Of a stretch of DNA of 64,000 nucleotides, positions 46,151-55,615 are shown one piece after another. Position 1 is the stretch's first letter, and each line of letters begins with the position of its first letter. The DNA comes from Acorus gramineus (taxonomy: Eukaryota; Streptophyta; Magnoliopsida; Acorales; Acoraceae), in contig CM060847.1 in NCBI GenBank assembly GCA_030737835.1, positions 19,035,280-19,099,279 on the forward strand. Reading direction: 5' to 3'. The position numbers were made by a program, and so were the translations under genes. The notes under the pieces are model-generated. The model ran no database searches, had not been told where the DNA came from, and saw only the letters and a list, made by a program, of their open reading frames with translations.

Positions 46151-46599
46151 TATGCAATATAACAAAGTTTCCAGCCAACCCTTGATAAAATAGTATGTAA
46201 GCAGTAGTTAAATCATGGACCTGGAGAATTTTGAAGACCATCAGATATCAAATATCTTCATGTAACTATGTAGCAGTGGTTTTCCAGGTAGTTGATCATG
46301 TTCAACTTCACTTGGCATTTGTAATTTGTACAAGTTGTAATGATTAAAGCATAAATTGATGTGTGATGTTTAATTTGTAGTTTTTTTTTAATGAGAACAG
46401 TAATTGAATAAGATATAGTTGATCATGTTCAGTTTCACTTGGCATTTGAACATATATAGTTGGTGAAACATAAATTGGTCTTCAATGAAAAACCAAACCA
46501 TCTAAGATTTAAAGACATAATGATGAGTTGATTCTCCTGATTGGATTTTAATGTGACCCAAACCTGAAAATATGTTAATTAGTAATTGGAGTATTATCC

Positions 46600-47640
46600 A
46601 ATAAGATCTGCATAATGTTCCAAGACAACGACATTAAAATCTATAAAGTGGTTTAATGTTCCAACAATGCCTCCCATTAACAAAATTTATTTTTTACACC
46701 CAAACTTGCTACATCTCTTTTGAAAACTTGTATGCCTAATGGTTTTGTCAAAATATTAACTTTTTTATTCGGTTTTTTTTGAAGAATGGTGCTCCCTAGG
46801 ATTTGATCTATTACCTCTTTCACAGAGTGGGGAGGTGTTTATTAACTTCGCTAAAGTCTTATTCGGTTTTATAGTACTCCACATGAATATATAATTTATT
46901 CTTTTAGAAGCTCTAATATAGAGATCCCACCTCACCTCTCCTATTTGTCCTCGAGATAGAATTTCTCTCGCAGGCTCTGCATAAAAAGGTAATATTATAT
47001 TCAATCAAATTGGGTCATTCACCAAACCATCAATAACAAACCATAACTCTTAGGCTCAGGTTATTGTGCCCTCAAAGGTATACTTATGCAATTCCAAACA
47101 TTTCTGGATGTAATTGAGGCCACAACGGATGTAACTGAGGCCAAAATGGGATGAACTGAAATTTAGTTTGAGTTGCAACTCAAATAAGGAAAACAGAGAT
47201 CCTATCACTAACAAGTGTTCTGAATCCTGCTCTTGTATCAGACTCCAATAATCATACTACATTAGAAGCTGCTTCTTTTTTTCCTTCTACAAAAGATAAA
47301 AAAGAACTGGGTTGTGTTTGTTTCTGTGAAGCCTCAGGATTTAAAACGATTAGGCTAAGGGTGACATAACTCATGGGGCAGGAAATTTGATGTCAATTGT
47401 AAAGTTCCCAGACTGACACACAAAGATATTGTATGCTTTGACACTTGTTAGACTCGGGACTTTAAAATATGTCTTGGTGTGTAAGAGAAGTGCTCATCGG
47501 AGCAAATTCATGGTGTGTAGGAATTCACATCACCATCATCCTCACCCTATTCATAGGTCTCCAAGGACTCTTGGTTATTCCAGCCCAACATGCCCATAGC
47601 GCACAAATCGTTAATTTTTCTTTATTGCAATATGAATACA
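46600..47640 (+). repeat. GLP-flank duplication, copy A
   Basis: It aligns in order with 49470-50287 (shared TAGTACTCCACA, TTTGTCCTCGA, AAATTGGGTCATTCACCAAACC, ATAAGGAAAACAGAG and GCTCTTGTATCAGACTCCAA). Its start aligns with 48330-48466. No gene is seen inside. Confidence 0.75.
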
Positions 47641-48329
47641 TGTGGTAGGTGTGTAACACAGTAGAAGAACGATATAAAAACTGATCTATGCCAATATCTT
47701 AGGCAGCCTCTCTCAAAGACAAGGAAAACTAAAATAACTCAATATTATTTATAGATAAAAGTAGAATATGTTATTTGGCTACAACTCTTTATTATATGGA
47801 CTCAATAAGAACCACTAAGGAACCTTATTAAACCTAATTGCAAACTTATTGAAAATAGAAAATATTAAACAAATATAATAGCCATTTATTCTAAGATCTC
47901 ACAGATAAATCAGAATCGATGGCAAACAATTATGATATTTGTAGAAAGAAAAACAAGCATGCAAATTATTATCATAAATGACAAATTTGCTTATTTAATG
48001 AATTTAGTGATGAATTCTAGCAAAAATAAATATCTCCATGGAATAATTCAGCATATCGAATTTTGTGGGATTCTGAGATGGTTTTAATTATTCTTGTTCT
48101 TTGCTAGTCTCACAGTTTTCATCCTGTATCTCTTTTATGGTTTGATCTCTCCAATAACATATCGACCGAACCGCCCTTGTAGTCGCATATCACAATACAC
48201 TAAACATAGCTTATTTTATAACAATGGACAAGGACTTTCCAACTCCCAATATAAAGTTTCACCTCTCAATAAATATATTAAATGCTATAAATGCAAATTA
48301 CTTTTCAAGATGATGTTTGGTTTCTTTAT
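47641..48329. other. intergenic, no gene seen
   Basis: AT-rich. The first about 60 bases weakly resemble 53250-53340 next to GLP copy 5. Confidence 0.4.
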
Positions 48330-48466
48330 TCTCCAAGACGACGACATTAAATCTAAAAAATTGGTTTAATGTTGCAACAATGCCCCCCATAAACCAATTT
48401 TTTTTTCACACCCAAACTTGCCACATCTCTTTTGAAGACTTATTTGCCTAATGGTTTTGTGAAAAT
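48330..48466 (+). repeat. GLP-flank duplication, copy B (truncated)
   Basis: It aligns with 46605-46760 (GACGACATTAAATCTAAAAAATTGG region, ACACCCAAACTTGCCACATC, CCTAATGGTTTTGT) and stops where GLP coding begins. Confidence 0.7.
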
Positions 48467-48585
48467 AGGCAGTTCTGGATGGACAATAATAACTAGTGCT
48501 TTATTATATATGTTTCAATAAGCGGAGCATGCACGCACTTGTTTTTCAGTTATTCAAATAATAAACGATGTATTTGTTTTGAAAG
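48467..48585 (+). pseudogene. GLP relic: last ten codons and 3' flank
   Basis: 48467-48496 encodes RQFWMDNNN plus stop, the C-terminus of the GLP family here. The following 3' sequence (TTTCAATAAGCGGAGCATGCACGCACTTG) parallels that after GLP copy 5 (TTTCAATAGGCAAAGCATG). All upstream coding is deleted. Confidence 0.8.
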
Positions 48586-48639
48586 AGATTGAGGATTTGA
48601 ACCTGCCACAAATATTTCACATGTGCGACAATCATTTTA

Positions 48640-48839
48640 AGGATTCATTATTTTCATAAATTATGGTTACAACTCCTAGATTATCTACATCAAAATCGTA
48701 TAAGGAGCGTTGGCCACAGAACACTCGAGGTGGACCCTAGTTGCATAAAAGTCGGTGAGTCACGTCATCAGATGCCTGGACTACATCACCAACTCTTTCA
48801 ACCAAACTCGAGGACAATTTTTTCTCAAGAGGGAGGGAA
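48640..48839 (+). pseudogene. Ty3 internal 3' end with polypurine tract
   Basis: It ends ACTCGAGGACAATTTTTTCTC then AAGAGGGAGGGAA (48827-48839), a typical end of pol (LEDN-F--RGRE) and polypurine tract directly before an LTR. Only about 200 bp of the element interior remains. Confidence 0.6.
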
Positions 48840-49329
48840 TGATGTAGCGCAATCATGGACCGTTAGATCGACATGGAGGATTATCAAATAGATGATTATG
48901 GTTCATTTACAATTTTAATGAGTTTTGAGTTTGTTAGGATTTATTCCCTTATTTTAGGATTTATATTTAGATTGGAATTTCAAATTTTGATTTGAATTTG
49001 AATTTAAATATCAGTTAGGATCAGATAAGAATTATTTGTGAATTTTGTAGATTTAGATAATTTCATAGTAGATTCAGAGAATTAGTTGAGATCCTAATAT
49101 ATTAAAGATACTCTACTGTATAAATAGACCTGTAAACCAATTGATTAACAAAGTTTGGATTAATAACTACATAGAATTTCCATCATCTCTGGTTTTCTTA
49201 GGAATCAACAGACTTGTTGAAGCCCATCATCCTGGTATTCTTCGCGAATCAACAACGTTGTTAGAGCCTGCACATATCGCATTCCTAAAGATTGATCGGG
49301 TCAGCAGAAGAGCGTAGTCCTACGCTGCA
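48840..49329 (+). repeat. Ty3 3' LTR
   Basis: TGATGTAGCGC...TACGCTGCA, about 490 bp, same family as 33565-34075. A TATAAATAG box lies near 49119. Confidence 0.65.
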
Positions 49330-49469
49330 TTAATAAATCAGCCCAGTCACAACAATGTGGACTCCACCAGGCCAATTAAAAAAAAAAACATCATAGCATA
49401 CGATAGTTGGCACGTTGTAAGGTTGGGAGTAGCAGTAATCCTATCCACATCCAGGAGCAGCAGATTTAT

Positions 49470-50287
49470 GTCCATCTTTTGAAAACTTGTCGGCCTAAGC
49501 TTTGTGAAATATCCACCATTTTTTTTTCGATATCATAGTACTCCACAAGAATAATTTCTTCTTTCACAAGCTCTATGACAAGGAAATCCCATATGACCTC
49601 TAATATTTGTCCTCGAAACAGAATTTCTCTCACAAGCTCAGGATAAAATGCTAATATAGAAACAAATTGGGTCATTCACCAAACCAAATTTTACTCGTCG
49701 ATGAACTAATCATATTTGCCATCATAACTCCAGACTCAGGTTGTGCCCTCGAAGGTCTCCTTGTGAAATTGCAAACATTTCAAGATTGAAGATAAACAAA
49801 AACAAATCCTCTGTATTCTGCGATGCATGGGAAGAAATTGAATATCCGATTTAATTTAGGCCACTATTGGATGAAATGCAATTGAATTTGAGTTGCAACT
49901 CCAATAAGGAAAACAGAGTTCCTAAACCTAACTAGTGTTTCGAATCTTGCTCTTGTATCAGACTCCAACAATCTTACTTCGCCAACAGCTTTATATCTTC
50001 AAGAAAAGCTAAAAAAGAATTGGGTTGGGTATGTTTTTCTAATGCCTCAGGCTTTAAAACAATTAGGCTGTGTGAGACTAAACTCAGGGTGCGGTAAAAC
50101 TGATGTCAATTGTGTAGCATCCTATACTTACACACAACGATATTCTAAAATTTGCCACTTATTAGACTCATGACATTAAAACACTTCTTGGTATGTAAGA
50201 CATGTGTTCGTGAGACTAAATTCAATGTTCGGCAACTCACCTCATCACCATCATCCTCACCGCATTCTCATAGGCCTCTAGGGACAC
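49470..50287 (+). repeat. GLP-flank duplication, copy C
   Basis: It aligns with 46710-47570 of copy A. It is interrupted at 50288 by a LINE and the adjoining LTR element, and similarity resumes at about 53238 (TTGTCGTTAATTTTT), just upstream of GLP copy 5. Confidence 0.75.
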
Positions 50288-51155
50288 TTTTTTTTTTTAT
50301 ATTGATCAACAAATTTGTATTGCTAAACAAAGAAAATCTTTACAAATGGAGTCATGAACTTTACAAAATTGAATGCAAAGATCGGGTCATTAATACAAAG
50401 GAGTGAAGCACTATCGAACTGCATCCCTTTGGATTAAGAAAGCCGCTCAATGCATCTGATATAAGAATATTCAATGGAGTTGAGAGCCTAAGGTCCTTTT
50501 TCAAACAAAATGGATTCCAGATTTTTCACGGTCAATAGTAGCCTGCAGCTCTCGCTAGACATCTTGTGAATGGAGGAGAGATTCACCTCTATCAGAGCGA
50601 TGAGAGGCTAAGAGTTCAGCCAGTACATTTCTTTTTCGGTGAATGTGTGAGATAGACCAATCATCGATCAAGAAGGTAAGACCCTGTAGAATATGCCAAA
50701 GGCAGCGAATCAAACTCCAAGGATGGCACCCCTTAGCTATAACCCAAGCTAAGGCAATGGTAGAGTCCGTTTCAATCCATAGTTTTGTAGCACATGCATT
50801 GATGGCCACCTAGATCTCCACCTCGATAGCTTTAATCTCCAAAAGGTTAATGGAAGGAAGATCGTTACGACCCGCAATGCCTAGAAGAAAATTAGAGTGT
50901 TCAATTCGAAGTAGCGCTCCATATCCACCGCTTTCTTCAGACAATGATCCATCAGTATTGATTTTTAACCAGCCAGCCACTCTGAGGGGGTTGCCAAAGA
51001 ACATCCAGAATGGATTCCTCTCTTTGAAAAACAGAAACCCCAAAAAAAGTGGCAATGCGATTTACTTCGGGGAGTTCGAGGAGAGAAGAGGACATGTCTT
51101 GATTGTGATAATTCAACAAATCAAAGACACAATTAAGATATGTGCTCTTAGGACC
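50288..51155 (-). pseudogene. 5'-truncated LINE with RNase H domain
   Basis: A T-run at 50289-50299 marks the poly(A) end on the minus strand. The minus-strand RNase H domain has GWLKINTDGSLSEESGGYGALL (first Asp), LLEIKAIEVEI (Glu), LWIETDSTIAL (second Asp) and SHIHRKRNVLAELLASH. One stop (about 50809) breaks it after VEI. Possible imperfect duplication CTCTAGGGAC (50276-50285) and CTCTTAGGAC (51145-51154). Confidence 0.7.
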
Positions 51156-51335
51156 TGTTAAAGAATCATTATCAGGATAATATTATATCTTTATTGTTAT
51201 TATTGTGATATTATTAGTTTCCTAGTTTTCCTAGATTCCTTATCTGTATTTTAGGGTTTCCTCTATGTATCTATAAATAGAGCCCTTTGGCTCCTCTAAT
51301 ATAATAACAATAATTCCCTTTTCTTTATGCTAACA
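51156..51335 (+). repeat. 5' LTR, 180 bp
   Basis: TGTTAAAGAATC...ATGCTAACA. Contains CTATAAATAGAGCC, a TATA box. Confidence 0.9.
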
Positions 51336-51479
51336 TGGTATCAGAGCCTCCACCTCAAAAATCCTAGATCCACAAAAGCTTCTCTTTCTCTTCCCCGCTT
51401 CGATTGAAGATTCTTCAATCGGAGCGGGGGAGGAATTTTGCTCGCGAGATCTAAAAACACCCCTTGGAGGAATTTTGCT

Positions 51480-52255
51480 CGCGTCGTGCCCTCGCCGTTG
51501 TGCCCTTGCCGTCGCCGTCGTGCCCTTGCCGTCGCTGTTGCCGTCGTGCCCTTACTGTCGCCGTCATGCCCTTGCCGTCGTCGTCGCCGTCGTGCCCTTG
51601 CCGTCGCCGTCGTGCCCTTGTCGTCACCGTCGCCGTCGTGCCCTTGCACTCACCGTCATGCCCTTGCCGTCGTGCCGTCTCCATCGTGCCGTTGCCGTCG
51701 CCGTCGTGCCCTTGCCGTCGCCGTCGCCGTCGCCGTCGTGCCGCTGCCGTCGACGCCCCTGCCGCTGCCGTCGCCGCCCCTGCCGCTGCTCGCCCAGCCC
51801 TGCCGCGCACGCCCTGCCGCGCGCGCCCTGCCGCGCACGCCCTGCCGCGTCGTGCCCTGCCGCGAGGTTGCAACTACCCGGATTTCCCAGGATCTGTCGC
51901 GCGGATCCTGCCCGGTATTCCCGGGATCTGCTGGGACAGCTCCTGCCAGCCTGTCTCGAGCTGTCCGACCCGGCATCCGACCCGGGCACTCCCAGCATCC
52001 GACCCGGGCGCTCCCAGCATCCGACCCGGATCCGCGCCCAGCAACCCGGATCCGCGGACCCGGCCCAGCATCCGACCCGAATCCGCCTCCGGCCGCCACT
52101 CCGGCTCCTCCGGTCACCTCTGGTCGCCGTCGTGCTCCTCCGGCCGCCCTGCCGCAGTCTCCGGCTCCTCCGGTCACCTCTGGTCGCCGTCGTGCTCCAC
52201 CGGCCGCCCTCTGCCGCCTCCGGCCACCCTGCCGCCGCCTCCGGCACCGCCTTAA
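51480..52255 (+). repeat. GC-rich interior with short CGTCGCCGTCGTGCCCTTGC repeats
   Basis: Degenerate repeats of GCCGTCGTGCCCTTGCC type fill 51480-51790. C- and G-rich sequence (CCCGGCATCCGACCC, CTCCGGTCACC) follows to 52255. Long open frames on both strands encode only repetitive Arg/Pro/Ala/Ser and look like composition artefacts. Confidence 0.75.
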
Positions 52256-52350
52256 GACCTCAAAACCACCAAATCGGTCATAACTTCCTCTCCGGAAGTC
52301 CGATTAAGGTGATCCAGGAGTCCATTTTGCTCGATTTTTCGTTCTCTATG

Positions 52351-52883
52351 CTTCTATGTGCGCTCTTTCTCTTTTCGCAGATTTGCACACCTCCGCGCAT
52401 CTCCTTGCGGCATCGACCGCTCTCGCCCTCTTCGTGCAATCTCGCTACTTCTCTTGCTCCCTCTACGCATGTCTTCTTCTATGTGCGCTCTTTCTCTTTT
52501 TTCGTAGATTTGCACACCTCCGCGCATCTCCTTGCGGCATCGACCGCTCTCGCGCTCTTTGTGCAATCTCGCTACTTCTCTTGCTCTCTCTACGCATGTC
52601 TTCTTCTATGTGCGCTCTTTCTTTTTTCGCAGATTTGCACACCTCCGCGCATCTCCTTGCGGCATCGACCGCTCTCGCGCTCTTCGTGCAATCTCGCTAC
52701 TTCTCTTGCTCCCTCTACGCATGTCTTCTTCTATGTGCGCTCTTTCTCTTTTCGCAGATTTGCACACCTCCGCGCATCTCCTTGCGGCATCGACCGCTCT
52801 CGCGCTCTTCGTGCAATCTCGCTACTTCTCTTGCTCCCACTACACATGTCCTCTTCTATGTGTGCTCTTTCTCTTTTCGCAGC
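52351..52883 (+). repeat. 125-bp tandem repeats, about 4.3 units
   Basis: The anchor CTTCTATGTG recurs at 52351, 52476, 52603, 52728 and 52853. Each unit contains CTCTTTCTCTTTTCGCAG (or close), then ATTTGCACACCTCCGCGC. The period is not a multiple of three, so the repeat is not maintained as protein. Confidence 0.9.
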
Positions 52884-53052
52884 ATTACGGCCACCACACG
52901 CGCCTCTGCAGAGCCCTTACCGTGCCTTTGTTGCACCCCTGCCGCGCCTGCACGTGCCCCTGCTGCTCCTGCACGTGCTGTCGCCAGCCTTCGCCACCTT
53001 CTCATTTTTGTCCAAACTCTAAGGGTTCTACCTTTCAGAGTTTGGGAGGGGG

Positions 53053-53232
53053 TGTTAAAGAATCATTATTAGGATAATATTATATCTTTATTGTTATTAT
53101 TGTGATATTATTAGTTTCCTAGTTTTCATAGATTTCTTATCTGTATTTTAGGGTTTTCTCTATGTATCTATAAATAGAGCCATCTGGCTCCTCTAATATA
53201 ATAACAATAATTCCCTTTTCTTTATTCTAACA
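53053..53232 (+). repeat. 3' LTR, 180 bp
   Basis: Same length as the 5' LTR with only a few substitutions, which points to a fairly recent insertion. Confidence 0.9.
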
Positions 53233-53602
53233 GCACCCTTGTCGTTAATTTTTTCTAAATTAAATACATGGTTGGTGTGTAAGTACAGAAACAGTTTACC
53301 TTTGCCATAACATCACTGCCAATATCACTAATTCAATTTTACTTTTCAAACATAGCTCTTGGCCCAAAATGGGAGAAAGAAAGTCCCTTGAATCATTATT
53401 GATTGGAAAATTTCAGTTCAGATTTTATCAAACAAAATCGACCACCATATCTGACTGTGCCTGGTAAACGTTACTCATTCACTATAAGATGAAAAGAATA
53501 ATATTTATGACCAAACTAGTTGATCAGGTCAATTACTAGACAGAGATAAGTTGTTATAAAATAAACTTATATAATAGATCAGACAAGGTCGGTATTATTT
53601 TG

Positions 53603-53645
53603 AGACCATTTCAATGGACCTTATCACTCTGCCATGCCTATAAAT
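53603..53645 (+). promoter_or_regulatory. GLP copy 5 TATA box and diverged CCAAT-like block
   Basis: TATAAAT at 53639-53645, about 106 bp before the ATG. GAGACCATTTCAATGG (53602-53617) is a diverged form of the ACCAATTCAATT block of the other copies. The upstream GTTATAGCAAGAGCAGG block is not recognisable. Confidence 0.5.
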
Positions 53646-53750
53646 GCCCATTTGTAATACACAGAGGTCTCACAAGTCACAACCCACCAATCTCCAAATC
53701 CTTATGAGAAACTAATCTTTCCTTCTGTATCATTTGGATTGAATATTACG

Positions 53751-54546
53751 ATGGGTTCTGCAATGTTGATAGTAGTCCTCATCGCCATGGCTTCCTCGGG
53801 AGTCCTCGCCTCGGACCCCAGCCCACTCCAAGACTTCTGCGTCGCCGACACAACTTCTCCAGGTACTACCACAGTTTCTATGCTTGATGAACTAGTACTT
53901 CATCACATGATTGCACTGTATAAATACATGTAATAGTACTTGTATATATATAGAGAGAGAGCTCAATATGTTAACCAGGTATTTCATTTTTCCAGTGCTG
54001 GTGAATGGATTCGTCTGCAAGAACCCCATGCATGTGAATGCCGAGGATTTCTTCTTCTCAGGCTTTAACAAACCAGGTAACACCAACAATAGACTCGGAT
54101 CGAACGTGACCACGGTGAACGTGAATCAGATAGCTGGCCTAAACACTTTGGGTATCTCTCTGGCCCGCATCGACTACGCGCCTTTCGGCGTCAACCCACC
54201 ACACACGCACCCACGAGCGACAGAGATACTGACGGTGATTGAGGGGACCCTCCATGTCGGCTTCATCACTTCCAATCCACAAAACCGTCTCATCTTTAAA
54301 GTCCTCAATGCGGGTGATGTTTTCGTGTTTCCTCAAGGGCTCATCCACTTCCAGTTCAACCGTGGACACAAGAAAGCGGTGGCAATGGCTCGTTTGGGTA
54401 GCCAAAACCCCGGTAGAATCGAAGCTAAGGACTTGTTTGGATCGAATCCAAAGATCGATGCGAGCGTACTCGCCAAGGCATTTCAGGTGGACAAGAAGGT
54501 GATAGACTATCTCCAGAGGCAGTTCGGGATGGACAACAATAACTAG
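53751..54546 (+). CDS. GLP: germin-like protein (GLP copy 5)
   Basis: Exons 53751-53862 (112 nt) and 53996-54546 (551 nt), 220 residues. The signal peptide starts [13 protein letters not shown] and ends GVLA, followed by [20 protein letters not shown]...E and GLIHFQFN with the third His are kept, as are both cysteines and NVT. It is the most diverged intact copy ([37 protein letters not shown]) and is one residue shorter near [12 protein letters not shown]. It lies next to duplication copy C, whereas the relic at 48467 lies next to copy B, so these two belong to one duplicated unit. Predicted secreted cupin; activity unknown. No clear AATAAA was found directly downstream. Confidence 0.95.
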
Positions 54547-55615
54547 TGTTTTATATATTATATATGTCTGTCATTGTTTTAAATTAGTCAGATGATTATT
54601 GTTTCAATAGGCAAAGCATGTATGCTCTTGTTTCACATTTATTTAAATAATAACAGTGTTTTTGTTTTGTTAAATTATTATTGTTAATGATCATAATGAT
54701 ACACAGTGTCTAGTTGTGTCTATTTATGCTGCTACTTGAATGGTTTCCTGAATTGTTTTACAAGACAAAAAGAGAATTATCCTAAATTAGGAATAAAATT
54801 AGGTGATAAATGCAATAACATTAAGAGGCTCACAAACTCTCATAGATTTTCTCTCTCATAGCTACCCTTCAACCGCCCTTGGTTGTCTGCATTCGAGACA
54901 AATCTTGGCATAGAATTCTAGATGGTACTTATAAAAATAAATTTGTAACTTTCTCCGCGAGTATTATCCTAAATGACAAATAAAACCATGTGACAAACAA
55001 ATATTGTTTACATGATTTCAGAAGATTCACTGTAAATATTAATTAATTAACAAACCAATCAGTGGGGTGTCCAATCTAATATGATTTCATCTTGGGCATT
55101 CAATGTGATACAAATGATCGAGACATAACCACAACAAACTCGAAGATAATTTTTGATGGATGCATTTCAAACTAATATTCGATTAAAGCGTCAGGAAACA
55201 TTAGATGTAGGCGTAATATTACAGAACCGGCCATAGATGTTTGATTATTTATTTTAGCCTCCACTCAATCACCTCTATAGAATCAATGTTCTAGTTTGAG
55301 AATGCTATATATAGTTTGATCTCAGTCTACTTGATATAAGACAAACACATCAAAATAAAATTTTGAGCCTCAACTACTCAATAGTGGTGGCAATTTCAAA
55401 ATAAAAACTACAAATAATCAAAAACTGTAATTGTAGTAACAATATTCAACTATATAAATTTTTGAATTATGTTGCACCACTCATTCCTCAATGTACTTAT
55501 TTCATTTTCTATGTAGACTATTCCTTCGAACTGCATGTACAACATAATTATGATATTAATTAGCCAATGAATTTAACAAAATATATCAACCCAAACAAAA
55601 AAATAGAGATCTTAC
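54547..55615. other. intergenic, no gene seen
   Basis: GLP 3' flank to about 54660, then AT-rich sequence. The left terminus of the CACTA element should lie here if intact, but no CACTA-type TIR was recognised. Confidence 0.4.

Larger units (their letters stand above)
51151..53237 (+). mobile_element. non-autonomous LTR retrotransposon with 180-bp LTRs
   Basis: Element 51156-53232. The LTRs (51156-51335 and 53053-53232) both start TGTTAAAGAATCATTAT and end CTAACA. TGGTATCAGAGC (51336-51347) follows the first directly, and a polypurine tract GGGAGGGGG (53044-53052) precedes the second. Flanks GGACC (51151-51155) and GCACC (53233-53237) differ at one base. The 1.7-kb interior has no recognisable gag or pol. 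Confidence 0.9.

Noticed and set aside
51438..53077. Long plus-strand frames, one of 515 codons, and minus-strand frames
   Set aside because: They run through simple repeats and the 125-bp tandem array, whose period is not a multiple of three, so the same DNA is read in different frames. No domain is recognisable.
54139..54405. Antisense frame opposite GLP copy 5 (similar ones opposite copies 1, 3 and 4)
   Set aside because: It is open in all copies only because the sense coding is conserved; no independent start context or motif.
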